64,000 nucleotides of DNA from Rufibacter psychrotolerans (GTDB lineage: Bacteria; Bacteroidota; Bacteroidia; Cytophagales; Hymenobacteraceae), in contig NZ_JAFFJV010000016.1 of assembly GCF_016924645.1 (NCBI RefSeq), positions 1 through 64,000 of the forward strand, read 5' to 3'. How positions within the stretch are numbered: position 1 is the first letter of the stretch; every line of letters starts with the position of its first letter. The notes under the pieces were generated by a model that worked only from the letters and a program-made list of their open reading frames with translations, had not been told where the DNA came from and did no database searches. The translations under genes and the position numbers were made by a program. This document shows positions 54,098 through 62,212 of this stretch, piece after piece.

Positions 54098-54781
54098 ATG
54101 CCACTCCTCCAACTCAACACCCTGTCTTCTTCCTCATTATTAGGGCTTTGGCGAGTGGAAGAAACGGTGGAGCAACTCAGAACCCAACTGCTTTCCCTCA
54201 GGCCCAACCATGAAATCCCTGTATTCAAAGCCGAGTCGCGCACCCGCGAGTGGCTGGCCGCCCGCGTACTGGCCTATACCCTGCTGGAGAAACTATCGGC
54301 CCCTCCGTTGCTTTTGCACAAACTGGAAACCGGCGTACCGGTGTGCTCTGTAGAAGGCTGGCAAGTAAGTTTAACGCACTCAGGGTCTTGGGTGGGAGCC
54401 TTGGTCTCCCATTCGCACCAGGTGGGTTTGGATCTGGAAATGAAAGGAGACAGAATCCCGAGGCTGGCCTTTCGGTTCCTGAGCGAGCAGGAGCTGAACG
54501 CCGCTGCAGCTGATCCCGAGAAAATGCACCTGTACTGGAGCGCCAAGGAAACGTTGTACAAGGTGTACCAGCACCGACAGCTTTTCTTCATTGAGAACCT
54601 GCAACTGGAGGATTTCACGCGACAGCCCGCCGGAGAATTCGCCGGGTACGTCATCACCGATACTTTCCGGCGACAGTACACCGTTCACTATGAAGTGCAT
54701 CCCGAGTTTGTGCTCACGTACGTAGTAGCCCCTTTGACTGGCCGCGAGAACGAACCTCAAGCACTTGGGCACGCTATTTGA
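54098..54781 (+). CDS. 4'-phosphopantetheinyl transferase superfamily protein
   Basis: The 227-residue protein is of the Sfp type, which transfers phosphopantetheine from CoA to a carrier-protein serine. WLAARVLAYTLL, VSLTHSGSWVGALVS, QVGLDLEMKGDRI with the magnesium-binding Asp and Glu, and LYWSAKETLYKVY (third acidic residue and Lys) are in order. The target carrier is unknown. No polyketide or nonribosomal cluster is present. It may serve the fatty-acid ACP. Confidence 0.88.
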   Translation: MPLLQLNTLSSSSLLGLWRVEETVEQLRTQLLSLRPNHEIPVFKAESRTREWLAARVLAYTLLEKLSAPPLLLHKLETGVPVCSVEGWQVSLTHSGSWVGALVSHSHQVGLDLEMKGDRIPRLAFRFLSEQELNAAAADPEKMHLYWSAKETLYKVYQHRQLFFIENLQLEDFTRQPAGEFAGYVITDTFRRQYTVHYEVHPEFVLTYVVAPLTGRENEPQALGHAI

Positions 54782-54797
54782 TTTGAACCTGATACCT

Positions 54798-55391
54798 ATG
54801 AAAAAATATTTTACTTTTTTACTGGCTCTAGCCCTTTGCAGCGCCTCCTACGCCCAGACGGGTTACCGCATTGGTGCCAAGGTGGAGAACTTCACCCTGA
54901 AGAACGCCCAAAACCAGGCGGTGGAATTGTCTAGCTTCAACGATGCCAAAGTGCTGGTAGTGGTATTCACCAGCGTAACCTGCCCCTATTCCAGGCTGTA
55001 CGAAGGCCGTCTGCAGAGCCTGGCCCAAACCTATGCTGGCAAAGGCGTGCGGTTTGCCTACGTGAGCACCACCATAGGGCTGGAAGAAGGCGGCGAAGCG
55101 CCCAAAGCCCAACCAGACCGGCCCAGTTCCCAAACCGCTCCGTACCTCACCGACGAAAGTCAGCAACTGAGCAAGCAGTTTGGCGCCACCAAAGCCCCCG
55201 AGGTTTTTGTGCTGCAGAACGCCAGTGACGGATTTTACCTGCGCTACAAAGGCGCTATTGACGATAATCCGCAAGCGGAGAGTTACGTGAAAGAGCGCTA
55301 CCTGGCCAGTGCCCTGGATGCCTTGTTGGCCGGCCGGTCTGTGGCCACCGCAGAACGCCGCGCCACCGGTTGCCTGATCAAGCGTTTCTAA
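54798..55391 (+). CDS. Secreted thioredoxin-fold (redoxin) protein
   Basis: The protein has 197 residues from MKKYFTFLLALALCSASYAQ, with the signal peptide ending near residue 20. The AhpC/TSA-like core has GAKVENFTLKNAQNQAVELS and VVVFTSVTCPYSRLYEGRLQ, where a single Cys lies in CPYS instead of the CxxC expected of a disulfide reductase. A second Cys appears only near the C-terminus (ATGCLIKRF). It may be a 1-Cys peroxidase-like or a diverged member. The last residues and stop codon overlap a dispersed palindrome. Confidence 0.82.
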   Translation: MKKYFTFLLALALCSASYAQTGYRIGAKVENFTLKNAQNQAVELSSFNDAKVLVVVFTSVTCPYSRLYEGRLQSLAQTYAGKGVRFAYVSTTIGLEEGGEAPKAQPDRPSSQTAPYLTDESQQLSKQFGATKAPEVFVLQNASDGFYLRYKGAIDDNPQAESYVKERYLASALDALLAGRSVATAERRATGCLIKRF

Positions 55392-55421
55392 GCCATTTCC
55401 CTGAAAATAGCCCCAAAACAG
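55383..55421. repeat. Dispersed intergenic palindrome, copy 28, overlapping a stop codon
   Basis: Left arm CGTTTCTAAGCC contains the redoxin stop codon (TAA at 55389-55391). Centre TTTCCCTGAAAA, right arm AGCCCCAAAACAG. It leads straight into the terminator. Confidence 0.75.
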
Positions 55422-55455
55422 AAAGCCTGTCCCGCAAGAGACAGGCTTTCTGTTT
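55416..55455 (+). terminator. Terminator of the redoxin gene
   Basis: AAACAGAAAGCCTGTC (55416-55431) pairs without mismatch with GACAGGCTTTCTGTTT (55440-55455), a 16 bp stem around 8 nt. Confidence 0.88.
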
Positions 55456-55459
55456 ATAG

Positions 55460-55490
55460 TTCGCTCCAAAACTTCCCCTGCGTACCTTTG
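55460..55490 (+). promoter_or_regulatory. Promoter of the O-methyltransferase gene
   Basis: TTCG (55460-55463), 19 nt, then TACCTTTG (55483-55490). The -7 box is perfect; the -33 box has one mismatch to TTTG. Start near 55497, so the heptad tract would lie in the leader. Confidence 0.5.
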
Positions 55491-55492
55491 CC

Positions 55493-55527
55493 ATTCTTAA
55501 TTCCTAATTCTCAATTCCTAATTAAAA
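55493..55527. repeat. Phased heptad tract 5
   Basis: Five units: ATTCTTA, ATTCCTA, ATTCTCA, ATTCCTA, ATTAAAA, ending 3 nt before the methyltransferase ATG. Confidence 0.72.
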
Positions 55528-55529
55528 AG

Positions 55530-56174
55530 ATGGATTTCCTGGACCCAGACTTACACGCCTACGCCGAGGCGCATACCACCCCCGAAACTCCGCTCCTGCA
55601 CCGTCTTAACCGCGAGACGCACCTGAACGTGATGAAACCACGCATGCTCTCGGGGCATTTGCAGGGACGCACCCTGGCCATGTTCTCGCAGATGATGCGG
55701 CCCCGCCGGATTCTGGAAATCGGGACCTATACGGGCTACTCAGCACTTTGCCTTGCCGAGGGACTGGCCGAAGACGGCATGCTGCACACCATTGACGTGA
55801 ACGATGAGTTGGAAGACATGGTGCGCCGCTACATCTCAGGAGCCGGGCTGGAACAGAAAATTCAGTTGCACATCGGCCAGGCCGCCGACGTGATCCCTAC
55901 CCTGGACGAACAATGGGACCTGGTGTTCATTGACGCCGACAAGAAAAGCAATGGCCTGTACTTTGACCTGATCATTGACAAAGTGCGGCCCGGCGGCTTC
56001 ATTCTCACCGATAATGTGCTGTGGAGCGGGAAAGTGGTGGAGAAATTCCGGCCGAAGCTGGACAAAGACACCGAACTGGTCTTGGATTTCAACCGCAAAG
56101 TGCACGAAGACCCACGGGTAGAGAACCTGTTGCTGCCCATCAGGGACGGCATCCTGGTAGCCCGGAAAAAGTAA
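55530..56174 (+). CDS. Class I SAM-dependent O-methyltransferase
   Basis: The protein has 214 residues from MDFLDPDLHAYAEAHT. It belongs to the caffeoyl-CoA/catechol O-methyltransferase family. LEIGTYTGYSALCLAEGL is the SAM-binding motif I. DLVFIDADKKSNGLYFD contains metal-binding Asp residues, and GGFILTDNVLWSGKV the third metal ligand region. It needs a divalent metal and methylates small phenolic or related acceptors. The acceptor is unknown. Confidence 0.9.
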   Translation: MDFLDPDLHAYAEAHTTPETPLLHRLNRETHLNVMKPRMLSGHLQGRTLAMFSQMMRPRRILEIGTYTGYSALCLAEGLAEDGMLHTIDVNDELEDMVRRYISGAGLEQKIQLHIGQAADVIPTLDEQWDLVFIDADKKSNGLYFDLIIDKVRPGGFILTDNVLWSGKVVEKFRPKLDKDTELVLDFNRKVHEDPRVENLLLPIRDGILVARKK

Positions 56175-56216
56175 TCCACATTCTGTGGAAAAGCCCGTGG
56201 ATAAGCGGGTGGAAAA
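56172..56216. promoter_or_regulatory. Cluster of DnaA-box-like 9-mers
   Basis: TAATCCACA (56172-56180) reads forward. TGTGGAAAA (56184-56192), CGTGGATAA (56196-56204) and GGTGGAAAA (56208-56216) read in reverse and begin exactly 12 bp apart. Each is 7-8 of 9 to TTATCCACA, none perfect. It directly follows the methyltransferase stop codon (56172-56174). Confidence 0.45.
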
Positions 56217-56379
56217 ATTTTACCGCCCGCTTTCTTCCATTCCCCTCCCAAAATCATCTACTTTGTGGTAGAGCCTGGCGGTACAACTGGTTACCAAATA
56301 AGGATTTAGCCCTGCACAACTCCAGTTTTACAAGAACATAGGCTTTCTACTATTTTTTACCCAACCCTCCGATAAGTAG

Positions 56380-58587
56380 ATGAAAAAATCTTTATCGCTC
56401 CTGCTACTCAGCCTGTTATGCTTGGTGGCGCAAGCCCAGAGTCCCGTAGTCCCCAACAACATTTACTTCGCCGATATCCACCTGAAGGTGCAGGAGGATG
56501 CCCGCGCTGACATTCAGAAGATTGTGGATGCGCTCACGAAGCATCCGGGTTACTTCCAGAAGAAGGTAGACCTGGCCGATGCCTATTTCCCGTTTGTGGA
56601 GCAGGCGTTTAAGGAGCACAAAGTTCCTACTGATTTCAAATACCTGGTACTGCAGGAAAGCGGCCTGGTGTCTGATGCGGTTTCCACCTCCAACGCCGTT
56701 GGGTTCTGGCAGTTCAAGGAAGGTTCGGCCACGGAGCTGGGTATAAAGGTGAACAGCCAGGTAGATGAGCGCAAGCACATCATTGAGTCTAGCCGGGGCG
56801 CGGCCAAATACATGCTGCGCAGCAACGCGTATTATGACAACTGGTTCAACACCCTGCTGTCTTACTACCAGGGCCTCACTGGCACCAAAGCCCTGACCAA
56901 AACGGCAGACATTGGGGCCAAGAAGATGGAGGTCACCAGCCAGACCAACAAGTACCTGCTCACGTTCCTGGCCCACAAAGTGGCCTATGAGAACGCCATT
57001 GGGAAAAATCCCAACCCTACCATCACCCTGCAGCCCGTAAAGGCAGCGCCGGGCCAGACCCTCACCGAGATTGCCATGCAAGCCCAGGCCGATGCGGCCG
57101 AAGTACAGCGCTACAACAAGTGGCTGATGGCCTCTAACGTGCCCTCAGACAAGGAGTACACCGTCATGATTCCGTACGTTTCGGGAGCTCCCCGCCCAGT
57201 ATTGGCGCAAGCCAGTACAGTGGGCAGTGGCGCTACTGTTAGAACCACTGCCGGCAAGCCGCAGGACAGCGTAGACAGAATTAAAGGCTTCTTCTCCAAG
57301 ATTAAAGCCAAGCTGAATGGTACATATGAGCCCAGATCAGTAGTGGCCCAGTCGGGCGACACCAAAGACATGCTGGCCCTGAAGGGCGACATCTCTACCA
57401 GCAAATTCCTGCGCGTGAACGAAATGCAAAGCTTTGACGAGATTGTGCCGGGCAAAACCTACTACTTTGAGGCCAAACGTAGCAAAGCCAAGAACGCCGA
57501 GTACCACGTGGCCCAGCGCGGCGAAACCATGCATGATGTTTCCCAGCAATACGGCGTGAAAGTAAGCAAGCTCCTTGCCAAGAACCGCATGAGCAAAACC
57601 GAAGCCTTGGCTCCGGGCCGCGTGGTGTGGTTACAGGAAACCCGCCCTACCAACATTCCAGTAGAGATACGGCCGCTGGAAGAGGAAACGGCTCCCGCGC
57701 TGGCTCAGACAACAGAACCGGCTGCCCAACCAACTCCTGCTGCTCCCAAGGCCGCCGCAACTCCTAAACCAGGCGCCATTAGTGTAGAGGTGGAAGACAC
57801 CACCGCAGCCCCGTACGTGCGCAAGACTCGCCCCGAAGAGGAAGTAGCCGCGCCAGCCGCCGCCCAGTATCCTGTGAAAAACACCACCACCGCAGCCAGA
57901 CCTGCGGCCCCCATTGAGCGCAAAGCCCCCGATGCGCCGGTTACCCCGGTAACCCAGCCGCAAATGGCCGCCATCCCGGCCTCAGGCAAGCACGTGGTAG
58001 AGAAAGGCGAGACATTGTTTGCCATCTCCCGCAAGTACCAGGTACCGGTTGCCGACCTGCTCGCCTGGAATAGCCTGGACGGCAGCACGCCTATCTCGGT
58101 GGGTCAGGAACTCGCTTTGACCGCAGCACCAGGCGCCAAGGCTTCCACGCAAGCTGCCCCCACACAACCGGCCCCTGCTGCTGCTACGGCAGCCCCGGTA
58201 AAAACCACTCCAGCCGTCTCTGCCCCAGCCTCCGCCGCTGAACACACCGTTGCCCCCGGCGAAACTCTGTACGCCATTTCCCGAAAATACGGCGTGAGCG
58301 TACAAAACCTGCAGGCCTGGAACAACCTGGAAGCCGGTGCTATCTCCATCGGGCAGAAGCTGGTAGTAGCCGCCCCGGCTGCTGCTCCCGCACAGACCGA
58401 AGAAGCTGTGTCTGCCACCCCAATCCAGGAAGCCGCTTCTGTTACCCACAAAGTAGCCCCGGGCGAGTCTATGTACGGCATCTCCCGCAAGTACGGCGTT
58501 ACCATCCAGGAGATTATGGAATGGAACAACAAACCCGACCACAACGTGTCCATCGGGGAGAACCTGGTGATCAAATCCAAGAAATAA
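56380..58587 (+). CDS. Lytic transglycosylase with multiple LysM domains (MltD-like)
   Basis: The 735-residue protein has a signal peptide ending near LVAQAQ. The SLT catalytic domain (about 75-215) contains LVLQESGLVSDAVSTSNAV with the catalytic Glu, and GFWQFKEGSATELG. A weak LysM lies at about 225-265 and four clear ones at about 365-415 (YHVAQRGETMHDVSQQYGV), 535-580 (HVVEKGETLFAISRKYQV), 620-665 (HTVAPGETLYAISRKYGV) and 685-735 (HKVAPGESMYGISRKYGV). Pro/Ala/Thr linkers join them. It cleaves peptidoglycan in the periplasm. Unusually rich in LysM; strong terminator follows. Confidence 0.93.
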   Translation: MKKSLSLLLLSLLCLVAQAQSPVVPNNIYFADIHLKVQEDARADIQKIVDALTKHPGYFQKKVDLADAYFPFVEQAFKEHKVPTDFKYLVLQESGLVSDAVSTSNAVGFWQFKEGSATELGIKVNSQVDERKHIIESSRGAAKYMLRSNAYYDNWFNTLLSYYQGLTGTKALTKTADIGAKKMEVTSQTNKYLLTFLAHKVAYENAIGKNPNPTITLQPVKAAPGQTLTEIAMQAQADAAEVQRYNKWLMASNVPSDKEYTVMIPYVSGAPRPVLAQASTVGSGATVRTTAGKPQDSVDRIKGFFSKIKAKLNGTYEPRSVVAQSGDTKDMLALKGDISTSKFLRVNEMQSFDEIVPGKTYYFEAKRSKAKNAEYHVAQRGETMHDVSQQYGVKVSKLLAKNRMSKTEALAPGRVVWLQETRPTNIPVEIRPLEEETAPALAQTTEPAAQPTPAAPKAAATPKPGAISVEVEDTTAAPYVRKTRPEEEVAAPAAAQYPVKNTTTAARPAAPIERKAPDAPVTPVTQPQMAAIPASGKHVVEKGETLFAISRKYQVPVADLLAWNSLDGSTPISVGQELALTAAPGAKASTQAAPTQPAPAAATAAPVKTTPAVSAPASAAEHTVAPGETLYAISRKYGVSVQNLQAWNNLEAGAISIGQKLVVAAPAAAPAQTEEAVSATPIQEAASVTHKVAPGESMYGISRKYGVTIQEIMEWNNKPDHNVSIGENLVIKSKK

Positions 58588-58604
58588 GGCAACGTCCTTC
58601 CCAA

Positions 58605-58646
58605 ACAGAGACAGCCCGCGCCAGTGCGCGGGCTGTCTCTGTTTTA
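58605..58646 (+). terminator. Terminator of the lytic transglycosylase gene
   Basis: ACAGAGACAGCCCGCG (58605-58620) pairs perfectly with CGCGGGCTGTCTCTGT (58627-58642), then TTTT. Confidence 0.9.
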
Positions 58647-58668
58647 GGGCTATCGCAAGAAAATTGGT
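58639..58668. repeat. Dispersed intergenic palindrome, half copy
   Basis: Left arm CTGTTTTAGGGC is intact and continues the terminator stem. The right arm is not recognisable. Confidence 0.4.
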
Positions 58669-58687
58669 TTGTAGAACTGAGGCTTTC

Positions 58688-58732
58688 GGCAGTTACAAAC
58701 TGCCCTCAAGATAGGTCCAAGTCACAGACTTG
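58688..58732. repeat. Two small hairpins of the REP type
   Basis: GGCAGTTACAAACTGCC (58688-58704) and CAAGTCACAGACTTG (58718-58732). Their loops resemble that of the hairpin around GAGTTGCAAACTC in composite A. Confidence 0.55.
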
Positions 58733-58787
58733 AACCATGGATGGTGTTTGAATTAAGATAAAAACCTGATTGAAAATCAGAAGTCAT

Positions 58788-58864
58788 TATGGCGCGGATT
58801 TACTTCCGAGCCTTTCTACTTTCTGGAAGGAGCAAGTTAGGCACGGAAGTAAATCCGCGCCATA
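58788..58864. repeat. 22 bp perfect inverted-repeat element, copy 2
   Basis: The arm 58788-58808 (TATGGCGCGGATTTAC...) is the exact reverse complement of 58844-58864, loop 35 nt. Arms are identical to the copy at 27573-27640; loops are not. Confidence 0.85.
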
Positions 58865-59233
58865 GAAAGGGGATTTTACGGATCGAAGGAAGAGACCCCA
58901 CTGGTTTTGAAAACCTGTGAGGTCTAGCGTTCTGAAACAACATCGCTACTATGCAAGTCCACAGTTGGAAGATCTCGATTCCAGTCTTTGGCTCGAGCGC
59001 CTCGCTTGTGGCCCCTGGTTAGCTTCTACTAAGAGCAGACTGCAAGTGTGGGCCGCAAGGGCAGTGCGAGGGGCAAAGACGGGGCCCCGCGGCCGTGAGC
59101 GCACCAAGTAAACTATGAAACAATCCAGCCCATAAATCCATAGACAAACTGCCACTACGCCAGCAATAACCCCCTAACAGCAACGGCATTCCGCCAGCAA
59201 CAGCTAATCACCAGCCACAACACCACACCACCG
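58865..59233. other. Intergenic stretch without a gene
   Basis: GC-rich at 59040-59100, then a low-complexity run of CCAGCAAC/CACCA type (59158-59233). No supported gene or RNA. Confidence 0.4.
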
Positions 59234-59269
59234 CTTACAAGCCCTTTCCAAAAAAACACCCCCAAAACG
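59234..59269. repeat. Dispersed intergenic palindrome, copy 30
   Basis: Left arm decayed (CTTACAAGCCC), centre TTTCCAAAAAAA, right arm CCCCCAAAACGC. It abuts the stop of the MFS gene. Confidence 0.55.
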
Positions 59270-59270
59270 C

Positions 59271-60614
59271 TTACATTTTCCCGCCCTCCGGCGGCGAAGA
59301 CAAAGTAGAAGCCGTCTGCAACCCGGTGGCAATCTCGGGCAGAATACCCAGCCGCTGGTAAATGGGCCTGACCAACTGACGGGTCTTCGGTAGGGCCAAC
59401 ACAAAGGGAATAATGCTCAGAAGACAAATGAAGCCGCAGCCCAGCAAGGTGTACGTGAGGCCAATCCGCTCGGCGAGCCAGCCGGCCAGCAGACTGCCAA
59501 TGGGAGCCATGCCCATGAACGCCATGGAGTAAAAGCTCATCACACGGCCGCGCTTGTCTTCGTCCACAATGGTCTGGATGAGCGTGTTGCTGGAGGCCAT
59601 GCGCAGGATCATGCCCAAGCCCACCACAAAAATGCTCCCCATGGCCAGCAGCAGGGTGTTGGCCAGCGCGAACGCCATCAAGCCTACCCCAAACAGCACC
59701 GAGGCCACCACAATGACCCGGGCCAGCCCAAGCACGGTTTTGCGGGCGGCCAGGTAAAGCGCCCCCAGCAAAGCACCCACGCCCGAGGCCCCCATCAGCA
59801 GGCCCAGCGTACTGGCGTCGCCGTGTAGGACATCGCGGGCGAAAGCGGGCATGAGCACCGTAAACGGCATCCCGAACAAACTGAGCGTGGCAATCAGGAG
59901 CAAGATGTCACGGATGGGCGCAAACCCGAAGGCGTACCGGAAACCTTCGCCCAGGGACTTCAGGATCTGGGTGTCCTGCACCTTGCGTTCCACCTGCGGC
60001 ACACGCATCAGGAGCAGGGAGGCCAGCACCGCCAGGTAACTGATGGCGTTCAGCAGGAAGCACACGCCCTCACCCACCGCCGCAATGATGCCCCCCGCCA
60101 CCGAAGGGCCCACTAACCGGGCCATGTTGAACATAGAGGAGTTAAGCGCAATGGCGTTGCTCATGTCTTCGCGCTTTTCCACCAACTGCACCACAAACGA
60201 CTGCCGGGCGCTCATGTCAAAGGCGTTGATAATGCCCGCCAGCACGCCCAGACCCAGGATGTGGAAAATGGTAACGGTATTGGTGAGCACCAGGGCGGCC
60301 AGCGTACTGGCTTCCAGCAGAAACAGGAACTGCGTGAGCAGCAGCACCCGGTGGCGGTTAAAGCGGTCTGAGATCACGCCCGCGAAGGGCCCCAGCAGGA
60401 ACGAGGGAATCTGGTTGGCGAAGCTCACCATGCCCAGCAGAAAGACCGAGTTGGTGAGGCGGTACACCAGCCAGCTCATGGCAATCTGCTGCATCCAGGT
60501 GCCAATGAGTGAAATACTTTGTCCGGTAAAGAACAGGCGGTAATTGCGGTAGCGCAGGGCCCTGAACATGCCGCCCAGGCGCGAGGGAGTATGGGGGGTA
60601 AGTGAATCTGCCAT
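59271..60614 (-). CDS. MFS transporter, EntS-like exporter
   Basis: The protein has 447 residues from MADSLTPHTPSRLGG. About twelve helices. LRYRNYRLFFTGQSISLIGTW is the typical N-terminus of the MFS_3 (enterobactin exporter EntS/YfiS) group, and GVISDRFNRHRVLL is the A-motif between helices 2 and 3. FDMSARQSFVVQLV and DKRGRVMSFYSMAFMG are further family signatures. Proton-driven export of a siderophore or drug is the family role; the substrate is not evident. Confidence 0.88.
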   Translation of the reverse strand: MADSLTPHTPSRLGGMFRALRYRNYRLFFTGQSISLIGTWMQQIAMSWLVYRLTNSVFLLGMVSFANQIPSFLLGPFAGVISDRFNRHRVLLLTQFLFLLEASTLAALVLTNTVTIFHILGLGVLAGIINAFDMSARQSFVVQLVEKREDMSNAIALNSSMFNMARLVGPSVAGGIIAAVGEGVCFLLNAISYLAVLASLLLMRVPQVERKVQDTQILKSLGEGFRYAFGFAPIRDILLLIATLSLFGMPFTVLMPAFARDVLHGDASTLGLLMGASGVGALLGALYLAARKTVLGLARVIVVASVLFGVGLMAFALANTLLLAMGSIFVVGLGMILRMASSNTLIQTIVDEDKRGRVMSFYSMAFMGMAPIGSLLAGWLAERIGLTYTLLGCGFICLLSIIPFVLALPKTRQLVRPIYQRLGILPEIATGLQTASTLSSPPEGGKM

Positions 60615-60705
60615 TGGTTCTACAGCTCTTGGGAGCCGAAAGGGTGTACGGGCCAAACGGGTGCTTTTGTTCAGCCCTCGCCCCAATGCCCTGCCATTCT
60701 CTCCC

Positions 60706-60745
60706 CCTTTTCGGGCTGATTTTCCAGGAAAGAGCCCCAAAACAG
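60706..60745. repeat. Dispersed intergenic palindrome, copy 31
   Basis: Left arm CCTTTTCGGGC, centre TTTTCCAGGAAA, right arm AGCCCCAAAACAG. Between two divergent gene starts. Confidence 0.75.
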
Positions 60746-60803
60746 AAAAACAAGCCGGAAAAACCCAATTCCCGGGCAGCACCGTATCATACCAACAAAC
60801 GCT

Positions 60804-61889
60804 ATGAAGAACGTCTCCCTCCACCGAGTAAACGCCTGGCTGTTGCTCCCCATCCTGACAGTGGTGCTGCTGTATTACGGCCGTGTCTTCCTGATTCCGG
60901 TGGGGTTTGCCATCTTGTTCGCCATGCTGCTGTTGCCCGTGAGCCGAAAACTGGAGGGCTGGGGTCTGGGCCGCATACCGGCCACGCTGCTCTGTATTCT
61001 GCTCATTGTGCTAGCGGTGGCCGCGGTGGTGCTGCTCATCATTGCGCAGGTGGTGGCCATCTCTGAAGACTGGCCCCAGATGCAGCCCAAGCTGATGCAA
61101 TTGGTGGCGCAGGTGCAGGAGTGGATCAGGCAGCAGTTTGGGGTGGCCCCGCAGGAGCAGATCAGGCTGGTGCAGGAGCAGATCCAGAAATTCTCGCAGT
61201 CGGCGAACCAGGTGGGCACCCAACTGCTGAAAGGCTGGCTGGGCCTGGTCACCTCCTCGGTCCTGGTGCTGCTGTACCTGTTTTTCCTGCTCTGGAAACG
61301 GGAGAAATACCGCGAATTCTTCCTCAGGTTGTTTGCCCAGGAGCGCCAGGCCGAGGTAAACGCCATCCTCACCGCCATCACCAAGGTCTCTGGGCAGTAC
61401 CTGGCGGGCCGACTGATCTCCATTTGCTTTATTGCGGCTTTCTACGCCCTGGGGTTTTCCATAGTGGGCCTGCCGAACGCCCTGCTGCTCGCCCCCATTG
61501 CGGCCATCCCCATCCTGATTCCGTATGTGGGCGCTTTTGTGGGGGCCGTGTTCCCGCTGGTGTTTGCGCTTACGGCCGGCTCTACCGGCATGCTGCTGCC
61601 CACCCTGGGTGTGCTGGTGGCGGCCCAGGTGATTGACAACAACCTGATTGAGCCTATTGTGATGGGCTCTAAACTGAACCTGAGCCCCATCTTCACCATT
61701 GTGGCGGTGGTGTCGGGTGAACTCATTTGGGGCGTGGCGGGCATGATCTTGTTTGAGCCGCTGTTTGCCGTTGTTAAGATTCTCTGCGACCACATTCCGG
61801 CGCTGCAGCCTTACGGGTACCTGCTGGGCAACGAGGTGAAAGAACCGGGCTGGGTCACAAAACTCAAGCGGATGTTCAGTAAAGCCTAG
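60804..61889 (+). CDS. AI-2E family transporter
   Basis: The 361-residue protein has the PerM/TqsA/YdiK pattern. Two or three N-terminal helices (about 10-85) precede a soluble amphipathic loop (about 90-150, MQPKLMQLVAQVQEWIRQ), and five C-terminal helices follow, with LPNALLLAPIAAIPILIPYVG and AQVIDNNLIEPIVMGSKLNLSP. Family members export diverse small molecules, sodium or autoinducer-2. No luxS is nearby, so an AI-2 role is not implied. Confidence 0.9.
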   Translation: MKNVSLHRVNAWLLLPILTVVLLYYGRVFLIPVGFAILFAMLLLPVSRKLEGWGLGRIPATLLCILLIVLAVAAVVLLIIAQVVAISEDWPQMQPKLMQLVAQVQEWIRQQFGVAPQEQIRLVQEQIQKFSQSANQVGTQLLKGWLGLVTSSVLVLLYLFFLLWKREKYREFFLRLFAQERQAEVNAILTAITKVSGQYLAGRLISICFIAAFYALGFSIVGLPNALLLAPIAAIPILIPYVGAFVGAVFPLVFALTAGSTGMLLPTLGVLVAAQVIDNNLIEPIVMGSKLNLSPIFTIVAVVSGELIWGVAGMILFEPLFAVVKILCDHIPALQPYGYLLGNEVKEPGWVTKLKRMFSKA

Positions 61890-62212
61890 CGCTCAGCCGC
61901 CCCTGGCGTGCCAAAACCCAAGCCACTCTCTTGTGTCCGTTTTCAGTGCGGGCTTCTTTCTGTTTTAGGGCACATTTTCAGAAAACAGGCCTGATTTAAC
62001 GCCTCGGGCCCAAGCCAACTCCTGCCCGGCTCCTGCTTTTCACCGGCCAGATGGCGCAAAACATTTACCAGAGCATTCTTGCTCATTTTCAAATAATTAA
62101 ACCTACCTTCAGCCTCACCATTGTCAAGGTTGCGCGTATGTACAAGAGCCCACCGGCCCCTGGCGTAACCCCGTGACAGCACCCACACCCATTTAACCCT
62201 AAGCCCAACACC
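61890..62212. other. Intergenic gap upstream of cyanophycinase
   Basis: Contains one palindrome (61960-61996) and nothing else I can name. No consensus promoter was found ahead of the cyanophycinase gene. Confidence 0.4.
61960..61996. repeat. Dispersed intergenic palindrome, copy 32
   Basis: Left arm CTGTTTTAGGGC, centre TTTTCAGAAAA, right arm AGGCCTGATTTA. Confidence 0.7.

Noticed and set aside
58917..59111. 64-codon plus-strand frame in a repeat-rich gap
   Set aside because: Arg/Ser-rich random composition; no conserved motif.
60804..61889. Quorum-sensing AI-2 exporter
   Set aside because: The family name is historical, most members do not move AI-2, and no luxS or lsr gene is present.
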